Source: Pseudomonas laurentiana (GTDB taxonomy: Bacteria > Pseudomonadota > Gammaproteobacteria > Pseudomonadales > Pseudomonadaceae). From it: a stretch of DNA of 64,000 bases. Under the pieces are notes generated by a model that saw only the letters and a list, made by a program, of their open reading frames with translations, ran no database searches and was not told the DNA's origin. The position numbers and the translations under genes are program-made. The stretch is from NCBI RefSeq assembly GCF_014648275.1, contig NZ_BMQU01000004.1, positions 1 through 64,000 on the forward strand, given 5' to 3'. Positions 1-10,649 of the stretch are shown one piece after another (the first letter of the stretch is position 1; each line of letters begins with the position of its first letter).

Positions 1-63
1 GTACGGAACCGTACGCACGGTGGTGTGAGAGGACGGCGGGTGTGAACTCGCCTCCTACTCGAT
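1..63 (+). mobile_element. 3' end of a group II intron (domains V-VI), cut by the window edge
   Basis: The first 63 bases read as the tail of a bacterial group II intron. Bases 1-15 form the distal domain V hairpin (GTACG-GAACC-CGTAC type), followed by the ACGGTGGTG segment. Domain VI follows at about 28-60: GAGGA...GGCG pairs with CGCC...TCC and CTC, leaving one bulged A at position 57. The intron ends GAT at 61-63. A bulged A seven bases before a 3' end in AU is what lariat branching requires. The reverse transcriptase ORF would lie before position 1. The insertion sits 123 bp upstream of the DUF2242 gene. Confidence 0.72.
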
Positions 64-186
64 TTGGTCGCTGCCTCGAGGTCTGGGCGCTTCCGGGCAA
101 TTTACTGCCCAATCTTGCCTCGACACTTCAGTGATTCGCCGTTGTGTTGCACAATAGGCGCCGAACGTTCTCCCCCAGGATTTGCA

Positions 187-1086
187 ATGTCAAAGTCAAC
201 CGTCTTCGGTGCGCTCGGGCTGGCCCTAGTGCTGGCGGGTGTTTCCGGCTGCTCCTCAAAAAAAGCCGCCATCTACGAGCATGAGAATTTCGACGATTCG
301 GGCACCTTCTCACGCAGCTTTCCAGTGAGCGAGGCCAGTTCCTGTGAGGCCGCACGACGCGCCTTGCTCAGCCAGGGCTACATCATCACCTCCAGCGGTG
401 CGGGTCAGCTCACGGGGAACAAGAGTTTCCAGCAGACCGGCGATACCCACATGCAGATCAGTTTCAATGTGGTCTGTGCGGCTGACAATAGCAGTGCCAA
501 GCGCTCGACCATGTTCGCCAACGCCCTGCAAGACCGCTATGCGCTGAAAAAGTCCAATACCTCGGCCAGTCTTGGGGTTGGGGTGCTTGGCTCGGTGTCG
601 ATGCCCATTGGCTCCACTGACGACTCCATGGTCAAGGTGGCCAGCGAGACCGTTACGTCGGCCAAGTTCTATGAGCGCTACTTCGCGTTGGTTGAGAGCT
701 TCCTGCCCAAAGAGCAGAAGAAGCCGCAGAAGAAAGCGACTGAGCCTGAGAAGGCGCCTGAGCACGCTCCTGTGGCTGTGCCAGCGGTTGAGCTGGGCGT
801 ACCGGAAAGCAATCTGGCTCCAACCCCAACCCCAACCCCGACCCCGACCCCAACCCCGGCAGCGCCAGCCAGCGCGCCAGAGCCGGCGCCCCTGGTGCCA
901 CCACCCGTTGCGCCGCCCGCTCCGCCAGTGGCCAATGACAGTGCCGGCTCGAAGCCTGTGGCGCCTCCGGTCGACGCGGCGCCGATCACGGTTCAGGAAG
1001 TACCTGCTGCTCCGCTCACGCCTGTACGCAGTGAGCCAGCACCCGTGGCGAACCCCACGGTCAGCGCGGAACAACCAGCCCCGTAA
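187..1086 (+). CDS. DUF2242 family lipoprotein with proline/threonine-rich tail
   Basis: Predicted lipoprotein of 299 residues. The ATG at 187 is chosen over upstream in-frame starts because AGGA lies just before it and translation then begins with a type II signal peptide: a basic/hydrophobic start, then a lipobox VSGC with Cys21. Residues of roughly 25-180 match my recollection of the DUF2242 domain, with conserved Cys at SSCEAARR and NVVCAADN. The last 110 residues are low complexity: a (PT)6P run at residues 212-224, then Pro/Ala-rich sequence to the end. This tail probably spans the periplasm or the cell-wall zone. Function is unknown. The gene stands alone, downstream of the intron tail. 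Confidence 0.85.
   Translation: MSKSTVFGALGLALVLAGVSGCSSKKAAIYEHENFDDSGTFSRSFPVSEASSCEAARRALLSQGYIITSSGAGQLTGNKSFQQTGDTHMQISFNVVCAADNSSAKRSTMFANALQDRYALKKSNTSASLGVGVLGSVSMPIGSTDDSMVKVASETVTSAKFYERYFALVESFLPKEQKKPQKKATEPEKAPEHAPVAVPAVELGVPESNLAPTPTPTPTPTPTPAAPASAPEPAPLVPPPVAPPAPPVANDSAGSKPVAPPVDAAPITVQEVPAAPLTPVRSEPAPVANPTVSAEQPAP
820..858 (+). repeat. Hexanucleotide tandem repeat encoding (Pro-Thr)6-Pro
   Basis: About 6.5 copies of a 6-base unit CC(A/G)ACC lie in frame inside the DUF2242 lipoprotein gene. The repeat is a multiple of three, so copy-number slippage would change the length of the Pro-Thr linker without breaking the frame. Confidence 0.85.
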
Positions 1087-1215
1087 AGGGCGCAGATAAA
1101 TCGTCCAGCGTCTGCTACGTTTATTTCAAACGGTGGTCTTGTCATTTTTCCTTCACCCCGGCACTTTAAGGTGAATGACGAATCAATGACATGAATGAGA
1201 GAAATGGAGCAGGCA

Positions 1216-1302
1216 ATGGACGACTATCAAGAAGAGCTTCTCGACTACAACGCCTACGAACTCGATCTGCCTGAACCGGCAGATGACGCTACAGAGCTCT
1301 AG
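1216..1302 (+). CDS. Small acidic protein (28 aa), unknown function
   Basis: An ORF of 28 codons starting MDDYQEELLDY and ending ADDATEL. Eleven of the residues are Asp or Glu and none is basic. A Shine-Dalgarno sequence GGAG at 1206-1209 lies 6 bp before the ATG at 1216; an in-frame ATG at 1204 would add MEQA. I recall short, similarly acidic ORFs at this position in Pseudomonas, but assign no function. Its TAG stop (1300-1302) interlocks with the TAG of the converging AraC gene (1301-1299 on the minus strand) in a shared CTAG. The strong ribosome site, the composition and the exact tail-to-tail fit suggest a real gene. Confidence 0.55.
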   Translation: MDDYQEELLDYNAYELDLPEPADDATEL

Positions 1303-2339
1303 GCCGTGCGCCGTTGACTGCGGCGGAAATCTCCCGGGGTGACCCCGCTCCAACGCTTGAAGGCGCGCTGGAAGGCCTCTGCCGAAGCAAATCCCAACAG
1401 GTAGGCGATCTCGCCGAAGGCTAACTCCGTATCACGGATGTAGGCCATCGCCAGGTCGCGTCGCGTGTCGTTGAGAATGCTCCGGAATTGCGTGCCTTCC
1501 TCAGCCAGTTTACGTCGTAGCGTCCAGGTCGGAAGCTGCAGGCGGCTGGCGACTTCTTCCAGATCCGGTTCATGCCCACCGCTGAGTAGCGGCCCCAGCA
1601 GTTGCACGATACGTTCGCTGAGGCTGCGAATACGGGTGCGCTGTTCCAGTTCACGTTCGCATAACTGCAGAAGGTGCTGCCAGGTGCTAGGGCAATGAGT
1701 GCGGTTGCGCAGTTCGAGCTGGCTGCGGCTCAGGCGTAACTGGTTGGTCTGGGCCGCAAAATGGACAGGCGTCAGGCTCAGTCCTTGATACTGTTCGGCA
1801 TAGGCGGGTGCCTCAAACTCTATATCGATGCGTTCGGCCTGCAGGGGCATGCCTGCCACACTCGACAGTTGCGTCAACCAGCCCGCCAGGAGTGAGTCGA
1901 CCACGAAGCGGTTGTAGGCGTTGTATGGGCTGATCGAATAGAAGCGCAGCCAAGCCCCTTGGGGGTCTTCATGAAACGTCGACTGCCCCCGGTAGTTGGC
2001 GGCATACAGGGGTTCAAAGCGCAGCAGGGTGCGAGCAGCTTCGCCTACGGTGGGTGCCTGGGCGGCGGTGACCCCGGCCAGGCCTGCCTGGCTCATACGG
2101 CTCAGGCGGCCCATGTGCAGGCCCAGGGCCGGGTTGCCGGTGAGGGTGATAGCGGCATGGCCCAGGTGCATGTAGCGCGGTATCGATAGCCGGGCACCCG
2201 GCTCGGCCAGGCGCGCCGGCTCCAGGCCGTAGTGTGCTAGCAGCGGCGCCGGGTCGTGACCGAGGTATCGCAAGGTTTCCTCCAGGCTCTGGATAAACCC
2301 TACCGATAGATCTCCCAGGCGTACCCGTGGACTAGGCAT
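1299..2339 (-). CDS. AraC-family transcriptional regulator
   Basis: 346 residues beginning MPSPRVRLGD. The N-terminal ~200 residues resemble the 'arabinose-binding' ligand/dimerisation domain of the OruR/ArgR-like AraC subgroup (FIQSLEETLRYLG, then GNPALGLHMG). The C-terminal ~100 residues carry the double helix-turn-helix, including DLEEVASRLQLPTWTLRRKL and the second-helix signature FASAEAFQRAFKRWSGVTPGDFR. The ATG at 2339 lies 4 bp after the stop of the nitrilase-fold gene, so the two are probably co-transcribed. The upstream in-frame extension lies inside that neighbour and is not used. Its target is probably its own operon or the neighbouring genes; the ligand is unknown. Confidence 0.88.
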   Translation of the reverse strand: MPSPRVRLGDLSVGFIQSLEETLRYLGHDPAPLLAHYGLEPARLAEPGARLSIPRYMHLGHAAITLTGNPALGLHMGRLSRMSQAGLAGVTAAQAPTVGEAARTLLRFEPLYAANYRGQSTFHEDPQGAWLRFYSISPYNAYNRFVVDSLLAGWLTQLSSVAGMPLQAERIDIEFEAPAYAEQYQGLSLTPVHFAAQTNQLRLSRSQLELRNRTHCPSTWQHLLQLCERELEQRTRIRSLSERIVQLLGPLLSGGHEPDLEEVASRLQLPTWTLRRKLAEEGTQFRSILNDTRRDLAMAYIRDTELAFGEIAYLLGFASAEAFQRAFKRWSGVTPGDFRRSQRRTA

Positions 2340-2343
2340 TGTC

Positions 2344-3462
2344 TTACAGCCAAAGGTTGAGCAGCCGCGCGCCAGGTTTGGCGCTGACGCTGAAGTTTTG
2401 GCCATTACGGCTGGCAAAGCCCTCGCCGTTTGCGCTGATTTCCCAGAACCGACCTTGCAGGAACACACTCATGCTGGCCTGTTCACTGCCTTTGCTGGCA
2501 AGTATCAGGCGTTGCCAGGCTTCGCCTTCACTCACCTCTCCGGGCTTAAGCGGCAGTTGTGTCGCCAGCGGTTGATGGCGGTTGCCGCGCCAGGGGGCGT
2601 TCCAGCCATTCTTGGCACCAATGAACGCCGGGTTGGCAATCAGGTGTACTGCCTGATGCTCGAGCTGGCGGTAGTTGTCCGGGTACCAGCTGTCGCTGCC
2701 CACCAGTACACCCAGGCGCCCAGCTGGCGTCTCCAGCACCTGCAAGGGTTGATCGCCCTCATGAATGAAGCGGCGTACGGCATTGTCCGGGTGTTGTTGG
2801 CGCAAGGGCTGGCCTAGCACCGAGCCGTCGTTGGCGAACACCACACTGCTGTTGTACAGGGGGCCTGAGCCCACTCGAAGCCTGCCGTCCTTGATATAGG
2901 GCTCGGGCAGGACAATGGAGCCTGCCACTAGCGTGACGTCGAACTCGCGTGCCAGGCCACCGAACACTGCTTGATAGTCGGCTGCCATCTGACTCGCTTT
3001 CATGCGCAGGTGAGCGTCGGAACGGCGGTCATCTCCCGTGGCGCGAAGCATCGCCAGACCGTAGTGGAACGGGTTGCTCAACTCCAGCCATTGTCGGGCC
3101 TGGTCAAGGCGTGTGGCCTGGTACATTTCGTTCTTTTCGCCGCGCGCCCAAAGCCAGGTGCCGATGTGTTCGGGCAGGATGACAACCGTCTTGGCGTTGA
3201 TCAGGCCCAGCTCACGTGCGTGTTGCAGGTACGCCGCCAGTTTCAGGTGCAAGCGCTGCAGGCTTTGATAGTCGCCGGGGAAAAGTTCTGGCTCGATGCC
3301 CAGCAAGTTGCCCTGGTTGGCGGGCACGCCCTGATTCAGCGTCAGCTCGATACGCAGGTCTGACAGGTAATGGCCTACAGGACGTTGCTCCGTCCACAGC
3401 CCATAGCCGCACAGCATGGTGATGACAACGAGGGCAAGTGCGCCGAGCAGGAGTTTTTGCAT
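2344..3462 (-). CDS. Membrane-anchored carbon-nitrogen hydrolase (nitrilase)-fold protein lacking the catalytic Cys
   Basis: 372 residues with an uncleaved-looking signal anchor (residues 4-21). The nitrilase fold is recognisable: VVILPEH with the general-base Glu98, then VAGSIVLPEP, YNSSVVFANDG, and GVLVGSDSWYPDNY. Where active members have C-x-D (as in LICYDSWYPE), this protein has Gly255-Ser256-Asp257. The usual Lys region reads GQPLRQQHP, without an evident Lys. The protein may therefore be catalytically inactive, or use another nucleophile. It precedes the AraC gene by 4 bp. Substrate or binding role unknown. Confidence 0.75.
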   Translation of the reverse strand: MQKLLLGALALVVITMLCGYGLWTEQRPVGHYLSDLRIELTLNQGVPANQGNLLGIEPELFPGDYQSLQRLHLKLAAYLQHARELGLINAKTVVILPEHIGTWLWARGEKNEMYQATRLDQARQWLELSNPFHYGLAMLRATGDDRRSDAHLRMKASQMAADYQAVFGGLAREFDVTLVAGSIVLPEPYIKDGRLRVGSGPLYNSSVVFANDGSVLGQPLRQQHPDNAVRRFIHEGDQPLQVLETPAGRLGVLVGSDSWYPDNYRQLEHQAVHLIANPAFIGAKNGWNAPWRGNRHQPLATQLPLKPGEVSEGEAWQRLILASKGSEQASMSVFLQGRFWEISANGEGFASRNGQNFSVSAKPGARLLNLWL

Positions 3463-3630
3463 GGGGCGGGCAAGGCCGGCAGAGGAGTTGAGCCCCTAGG
3501 GTAGTCGTGCTGCGCGGTTGGATCAATAAGTTGTCACTTTCGGTCATTGAGCGACTGGGCGCAGCTCTTTAATGTCGGATTCAGATAACTGACGGGCTCC
3601 GCCAACGGTCGAGACGCCCGCATTCCGTGA

Positions 3631-5691
<2,061 letters not shown>

Positions 5692-5755
5692 TGTAGCCGG
5701 TACGGCGGGGTGCGCTAGACTGCGCCTCCCGCCCAGTACCGAGTCTGCTGCTCCA

Positions 5756-6652
5756 ATGTTCGAGTCACTCCCCCTGGCCCCACTTCAGCCGCTGTCACTG
5801 CCCTGGTTGAGCCGTGCGGGTGTCGAGGTGGCCGTCCTGCGCCTTGACCTCATCGACCCGCTGATCAGTGGCAACAAGTGGTTCAAACTGCTGGAGCACG
5901 TACGTGAGGCACGTGCCGCGGCAGCTCCCGGCATCATCAGCCTGGGGGGGGCGCATTCCAATCACCTTCATGCGCTTGCGGCCGCGGGTCTTCGTTTTGG
6001 CTTTCGTACGGTCGGTTTGCTGCGTGGCCATCCACAGGACACGCCCACGGTCCGAGACCTGCACAGCTTTGGAATGGAGCTGCACTGGTTAGGTTATGGC
6101 GGCTATCGGGCGCGGCATGAACCGGGCTTCTGGGTGCCTTGGCTCGCTCGCTACCCTGGCTGGCATTGTGTGCCTGAAGGTGGCGGCGGGGCGCAGGGCG
6201 TCAAAGGGTGTGCACGGATCGTGGAGCAGGCCCGTTGTCAGCTCTCGGCGCTGGGGTGGCCTGATTACGATGGCTGGTGGTTGGCGGTAGGGACCGGTAC
6301 CACATTGGCCGGACTGGTGGCGGCTGAAACAGGCGCTCACTGGGTGCAGGGCGCTTTGGCGGTGCCTGGCGACCATGGTGTTGCCGAGCAGGTCGATAGC
6401 TTGCTGGGTGCAGGCCGCGCAGGTTACGTGCTGCATGAGGCTAGTCGCGGAGGCTTTGCCAAGGTCGATGCCGCGCTGTTGGCGTTTATTGAGGCCTCCG
6501 AGGCAGAGTCGGGCATTCCTCTGGAACCGCTGTACACCGGAAAAGCCCTGCTCGCCCTGTACGAGCAGGTGGAGCAGGGCGCCTTCGCGCCGGGCACGCG
6601 GCTGATTTTCCTGCACACCGGCGGCCTGCAAGGCCGCCGTGGGCTGGTTTAG
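5756..6652 (+). CDS. PLP-dependent ACC deaminase / D-cysteine desulfhydrase family protein
   Basis: 298 residues of the fold-type II PLP family that includes 1-aminocyclopropane-1-carboxylate deaminase and D-cysteine desulfhydrase. The PLP lysine is in SGNKWFKL (Lys41). LGGAHSNH is the substrate-loop motif, and VGTGTTLAG binds the PLP phosphate. It is shorter than true ACC deaminase (about 338 aa), so the exact substrate cannot be assigned; D-cysteine or another beta-substituted amino acid is plausible. The ATG at 5756 is preferred; an in-frame extension upstream would run into fadH. The gene converges on and slightly overlaps cytochrome b561. Confidence 0.85.
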   Translation: MFESLPLAPLQPLSLPWLSRAGVEVAVLRLDLIDPLISGNKWFKLLEHVREARAAAAPGIISLGGAHSNHLHALAAAGLRFGFRTVGLLRGHPQDTPTVRDLHSFGMELHWLGYGGYRARHEPGFWVPWLARYPGWHCVPEGGGGAQGVKGCARIVEQARCQLSALGWPDYDGWWLAVGTGTTLAGLVAAETGAHWVQGALAVPGDHGVAEQVDSLLGAGRAGYVLHEASRGGFAKVDAALLAFIEASEAESGIPLEPLYTGKALLALYEQVEQGAFAPGTRLIFLHTGGLQGRRGLV

Positions 6653-7197
6653 TCGGCTTTAGGCAGCATGCGACGCAATGTGTTGTCGCGGCTGACGTAA
6701 TGGTGATATAGCCCTGCCAGGGCGTGCAGGCCGATCAGCCAGTAGCCCAGTGAGGCGATCAACTCATGCCAGCCCTTGATCTGCTTGCCCAGGTCTGGGT
6801 CTGGCGCAACCAAGGCTGGCAGGTTGATACCGTAGAACGGGATCGGTTTGTCGTTGGCGCTGAGAATCAGCCAGCCCGCCACAGGCAGACCGATCATCAT
6901 GGCGTACAGCGCCCAATGCATCAGTGTCGCCAGGCCGCGCTGCCAGGCGGGTGGGTTGGGTTCGATACGGGGTGTCGGGCTGATGACACGCAGCAACAGG
7001 CGCAGCCAGACCAACACGAATACGCTCAGGCCAAGCATGAAGTGCAGGTCTTTCATCAGGGCGCGCTCGGCGCTGTCCTTGGGGAAGATGCCCCGTAGCT
7101 CGATACAGGCATACACCGCTGCCAGCAGTATCAGCATCAGCCAGTGAAGGGCAATCGACAGGCTGCCGTAGCGGTCCCGGGTGTTGGTTAGCGTCAT
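6649..7197 (-). CDS. Cytochrome b561 family protein
   Basis: 182 residues with four predicted membrane helices. Conserved His residues fit di-heme b561 coordination: IALHWLML (helix 1), DLHFMLG (helix 2), LMHWALY (helix 3) and LIGLHALAGLYHH (helix 4). Such proteins pass electrons between the quinone pool and a partner, or dismutate superoxide (CybB-like). The start at 7197 is preceded on the minus strand by GAGGAGCTC. The 3' end overlaps the converging PLP-enzyme gene by 4 bp. The gene is divergent from arsB, and the shared 176-bp spacer holds an inverted repeat. Confidence 0.92.
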   Translation of the reverse strand: MTLTNTRDRYGSLSIALHWLMLILLAAVYACIELRGIFPKDSAERALMKDLHFMLGLSVFVLVWLRLLLRVISPTPRIEPNPPAWQRGLATLMHWALYAMMIGLPVAGWLILSANDKPIPFYGINLPALVAPDPDLGKQIKGWHELIASLGYWLIGLHALAGLYHHYVSRDNTLRRMLPKAD

Positions 7198-7312
7198 ATG
7201 AGCTCCTCGTTATCAGGTCGTATTTCGCGCTCTTGTTGGCGCCGAACATTAACTGTAATTGTTTGTTTCACAGATCATAGGGGAAATTGCAGCAAAATTT
7301 CGTTAGCGAGCA

Positions 7313-7326
7313 AACGAACGCTCGTT
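7313..7326. promoter_or_regulatory. Candidate TetR-type operator in the cytB561/arsB spacer
   Basis: A perfect inverted repeat, AACGA-ACGC-TCGTT, lies in the spacer between the divergent cytochrome b561 and ArsB genes, about 48 bp before the chosen arsB start. A partly matching CGTTAGCGAG precedes it at 7301-7310. The half-site resembles operators of TetR-family repressors; no TetR gene lies in this window. Confidence 0.4.
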
Positions 7327-7373
7327 AAACTCTATCGACTTTTCCCCTCTACCTTGTGCAAGGCTGTTGTCTC

Positions 7374-8660
7374 ATGCTGATGGCGTCATTGATATTTCTG
7401 CTGACTATCACCTTGGTGATCTGGCAACCCAAGGGGCTCGGTGTCGGTTGGAGCGCGACCTTCGGGGCCTTGTTGGCGCTGTTCAGTGGTGTGGTGCAGT
7501 GGAGCGACATTCCCGTGGTCTGGCAGATCATCTGGAACGCTACCGGTACCTTCATCGCATTGATCATCATCAGCCTGCTCCTCGACGCAGCGGGCTTCTT
7601 CGCCTGGGCGGCCTTGCATGTGGCGCGGTGGGGGCGTGGCAGCGGGCGGCGGCTGTTCGCTTACATTGTGTTGCTGGGGGCGCTGGTGTCGGCACTGTTT
7701 GCCAACGACGGCGCGGCGCTGATCCTGACGCCTATCGTCGTTGCCATGTTGCTGGCCTTGCGTTTTTCGCCAGCGGCGACCCTGGCATTCGTCATGGCTG
7801 CAGGCTTTGTTGCAGACACCGCCAGCTTGCCATTGGTGGTGTCGAACCTGGTGAACATCGTTTCGGCGGATTTTTTCGGCATTGGTTTCAACCGATATGC
7901 TGCCGTCATGCTGCCAGTGAACCTGGTGAGTGTGGCGGCAACGCTGGGTATCCTGATGTGGTTCTTTCGCCGTGACATTCCGCGCGACTACAACCCGCTG
8001 CAACTGGATCAGCCGCGCAGTGCGGTTCAGGATCCGGCCACCTTCGTGGCCGGTTGGCTGGTGTTGCTGATCTTGTTATTGGGGTGCTTTGCCCTGGAAC
8101 CGCTCGGCATTCCAATCAGTGCGATCTCGGCGGTGTGTGCGGCTGTCTTGCTGCTGGTCGCTGCCCGTGGTCACGCTATTTCCACGCGCAAGGTGCTCAA
8201 GGAAGCCCCATGGCATATCGTGATCTTCTCGCTGGGTATGTACCTGGTGGTGTATGGCTTGCGCAATGCGGGGTTGACCGGGCAGTTGGCCACCTTGCTC
8301 GATACGTTCGCCCGCTCCGGTGTATGGGGGGCGGCACTGGGCACAGGGCTGCTCAGCGCTGTCTTGTCGTCGATCATGAACAATTTGCCGACCGTCTTGA
8401 TCGGCGCCTTGTCCATCGACGCCAGCCAGGCCACGGGTGTGGTCAAGGAAGCGATGGTCTATGCCAACGTCATTGGCAGCGACCTGGGGCCGAAAATCAC
8501 CCCGATCGGCAGCCTGGCGACCCTGCTCTGGCTGCATGTGCTTGAGCGCAAGGGCGTACACATTGGTTGGGGGTATTACTTCAAGGTCGGCATTGTCCTT
8601 ACCGTGCCGGTGTTGCTGCTGACCCTGATGGCGCTGGCGCTGCGCTTGACGGTTGTCTAG
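7374..8660 (+). CDS. arsB: Arsenite efflux pump ArsB
   Basis: 428 residues, almost identical in length to E. coli ArsB and with the same landmark sequences: [43 protein letters not shown] and [16 protein letters not shown]. It is an integral membrane protein of about 12 helices that exports As(III) or Sb(III) as a proton antiporter, alone or with an ArsA ATPase. ATG 7374 gives the family N-terminus MLMASLIF; an in-frame GTG at 7356 would add six residues. No arsR, arsC, arsH or arsA lies nearby, so this is a solitary pump gene. Confidence 0.9.
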   Translation: MLMASLIFLLTITLVIWQPKGLGVGWSATFGALLALFSGVVQWSDIPVVWQIIWNATGTFIALIIISLLLDAAGFFAWAALHVARWGRGSGRRLFAYIVLLGALVSALFANDGAALILTPIVVAMLLALRFSPAATLAFVMAAGFVADTASLPLVVSNLVNIVSADFFGIGFNRYAAVMLPVNLVSVAATLGILMWFFRRDIPRDYNPLQLDQPRSAVQDPATFVAGWLVLLILLLGCFALEPLGIPISAISAVCAAVLLLVAARGHAISTRKVLKEAPWHIVIFSLGMYLVVYGLRNAGLTGQLATLLDTFARSGVWGAALGTGLLSAVLSSIMNNLPTVLIGALSIDASQATGVVKEAMVYANVIGSDLGPKITPIGSLATLLWLHVLERKGVHIGWGYYFKVGIVLTVPVLLLTLMALALRLTVV

Positions 8661-8678
8661 GGGCGCGAAGGGCGTCTG

Positions 8679-9623
8679 TCAGCCGGGCAGATTCGGCCAG
8701 GCATCGGCCACCAGGAAAACGCGTTCGGCCTCCTCCCAGTCGCCGGACCCGGTTTCCACCAGCCTTACCATCAGTTGTGCCGGGGCCAGTGGGTCGAGGG
8801 CGTCTAGCCAAGCCTGCAGGTGCTCGGTTGTCCACGTCTGTTCAGCCGGGTAGCGTGCTGGTGCCAGCCAGGCGTGGCGCGGCAGGTGTTGCCAGCGACC
8901 GGCCGGGCTCTGCGCAAAAAAAGCCGGCCAGTCCCGTTGATGTAGCCAGCGGCCTTTGAGGTGCTGGGGATTCGCCCCACGGGGCGATGCGGTATGGCCC
9001 GGCCAGGGATAGAGCAGGTAGCCGCCCAGCCACAAGTGCGCGCTGAACTGTTCGATATCCAGGGCTGCCAGGGCTTCGCGGCTTTCGGCGCGGGCCGAGA
9101 TGGGGAGTTGGTGCTGTGCCAGGTGGGCCAGTTTGAGGTCGAGGCGGTCATGACAGCCGGGGCCCAGCCATAGCGCCGGATCGCTGCCGCCTCCCGCCTG
9201 GGGGCCCAGGTAGAGCTTGATGGCCAGCTCAAGGTGATGCACGCCTTCGTGGTCACGCAGGAGGATGTCGAGTTCGCCCAGTGTGTGCCCTCCATCACGG
9301 ATCGGCAGGTTGGCGGCCAGTAACTCGATCCCGGGAGCATGGTGCAGTGCAAACTGCCAGAGGCGTTCGTAGTACAGGCCCAGTCGTCGGTTGGCGGCCT
9401 GCGCCAGCCAATGCAGCAGGGGGCCGCTGTCCTGATCCAGGTCGTACAGCCATTGGCGCAGGTGTTCCGGTTGCCCTACCCAGTCGCTGCCTCGCAGCGG
9501 GTGGCGCTGAGGCCAGGGCGTCGCGCTGAGCATCGGCGGGGCCAGGATTACCCAGGCCAGATCACGGACCTGCGCTTGGCGCAGTTGGCGGGGCAGGTCG
9601 GTCAGGTCAGGAAAAGGGTTCAT
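8679..9623 (-). CDS. DUF1853 family protein, possible PD-(D/E)XK-like fold
   Basis: 314 residues matching my recollection of the DUF1853 family, often next to nadK in Pseudomonas. The central section GELDILLRD (Asp119) followed by [12 protein letters not shown] (Glu132, Lys136) resembles a PD-(D/E)XK nuclease core with a shifted acidic residue, as seen in variants of that superfamily. No signal peptide or membrane segment is apparent, so it is probably cytoplasmic. It is divergent from nadK. No function is assigned. Confidence 0.8.
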   Translation of the reverse strand: MNPFPDLTDLPRQLRQAQVRDLAWVILAPPMLSATPWPQRHPLRGSDWVGQPEHLRQWLYDLDQDSGPLLHWLAQAANRRLGLYYERLWQFALHHAPGIELLAANLPIRDGGHTLGELDILLRDHEGVHHLELAIKLYLGPQAGGGSDPALWLGPGCHDRLDLKLAHLAQHQLPISARAESREALAALDIEQFSAHLWLGGYLLYPWPGHTASPRGANPQHLKGRWLHQRDWPAFFAQSPAGRWQHLPRHAWLAPARYPAEQTWTTEHLQAWLDALDPLAPAQLMVRLVETGSGDWEEAERVFLVADAWPNLPG

Positions 9624-9758
9624 TCTGCGAGCATAGCCCCGATGCCCGATGGATTGCGAAAAAACGCCAGCGTTTGCCGCTGCATAGCGCTTTCGCCCAT
9701 AATCGGAGTCTTTCGCCCACTGGCCATTTCACCCGCCGCAGAGCCTTGCAGGAGCCCC

Positions 9759-10649
9759 ATGGAGCAATTTCGCAATATCGGTATCATCGGCCGCCTTGGC
9801 AGTTCCCAGGTGCTCGATACCATTCGCCGACTGAAAAAATTCCTGCTGGCGCGGCATCTGCACGTCATCCTTGAGGACACCATCGCCGAAGTACTGCCAG
9901 GCCATGGCCTGCAAACCTCGTCGCGCAAGTTGCTCGGCGAAGTCTGCGACATGGTCATCGTGGTAGGGGGCGACGGCAGCCTGTTGGGTGCCGCCCGAGC
10001 CTTGGCCCGGCACAATATCCCGGTATTGGGGATCAACCGTGGCAGCCTTGGCTTTCTCACCGATATTCGCCCCGACGAGCTTGAGGTGAAGGTCGCTGAA
10101 GTACTCGATGGCCATTACCTGGTGGAAAACCGCTTCCTGCTTCAGGCCGAAGTACGCCGGCATGGCGAGGCCATTGGCCAGGGTGATGCGCTGAACGACG
10201 TGGTGCTGCATCCGGGCAAGTCGACGCGGATGATCGAGTTCGAGATCTACATTGACGGCCAGTTCGTCTGCAGCCAGAAGGCCGACGGTCTGATCGTCGC
10301 CACCCCGACCGGCTCGACCGCCTATGCGCTGTCGGCGGGTGGGCCGATCATGCACCCCAAACTCGACGCTATCGTCATCGTGCCGATGTACCCGCACACC
10401 CTGTCCGGGCGACCGATCGTAGTCGACGGCAACAGCGAACTGAAGATCGTCGTGTCCAAGGACCTGCAAATTTACCCGCAGGTTTCCTGTGACGGTCAGA
10501 ACCACTTTACCTGTGCCCCGGGTGACACCATCACGGTGAACAAAAAGCCGCAAAAGCTGCGCTTGATTCATCCGCTGGACCACAATTACTACGAGGTGTG
10601 CAGAACAAAACTCGGCTGGGGCAGCCGTTTGGGCGGTGGAGGCGACTGA
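9759..10649 (+). CDS. nadK: NAD kinase
   Basis: 296 residues, typical size. The enzyme phosphorylates NAD+ to NADP+ using ATP or polyphosphate and is essential in most bacteria. The signature GGDGS is at residues 70-74, and later LNDVVLH, the glycine-rich ATPTGSTAYALSAGGP and SGRPIVVDG segments are all present. ATG 9759 lies after GGAGCC and gives the family start MEQFRNIGIIGR. The stop TGA overlaps the ATG of the phosphoesterase (TGATG), so translation is coupled. It is the first gene of the run towards pepN. Confidence 0.96.
   Translation: MEQFRNIGIIGRLGSSQVLDTIRRLKKFLLARHLHVILEDTIAEVLPGHGLQTSSRKLLGEVCDMVIVVGGDGSLLGAARALARHNIPVLGINRGSLGFLTDIRPDELEVKVAEVLDGHYLVENRFLLQAEVRRHGEAIGQGDALNDVVLHPGKSTRMIEFEIYIDGQFVCSQKADGLIVATPTGSTAYALSAGGPIMHPKLDAIVIVPMYPHTLSGRPIVVDGNSELKIVVSKDLQIYPQVSCDGQNHFTCAPGDTITVNKKPQKLRLIHPLDHNYYEVCRTKLGWGSRLGGGGD

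Noticed and set aside
1141..1179. Imperfect inverted repeat GTCAT...TTCACC / GGTGAA...ATGAC after the DUF2242 gene as a terminator
   Set aside because: The stem is interrupted and no T run follows; it could be a weak operator or chance, so it was not listed as a feature.
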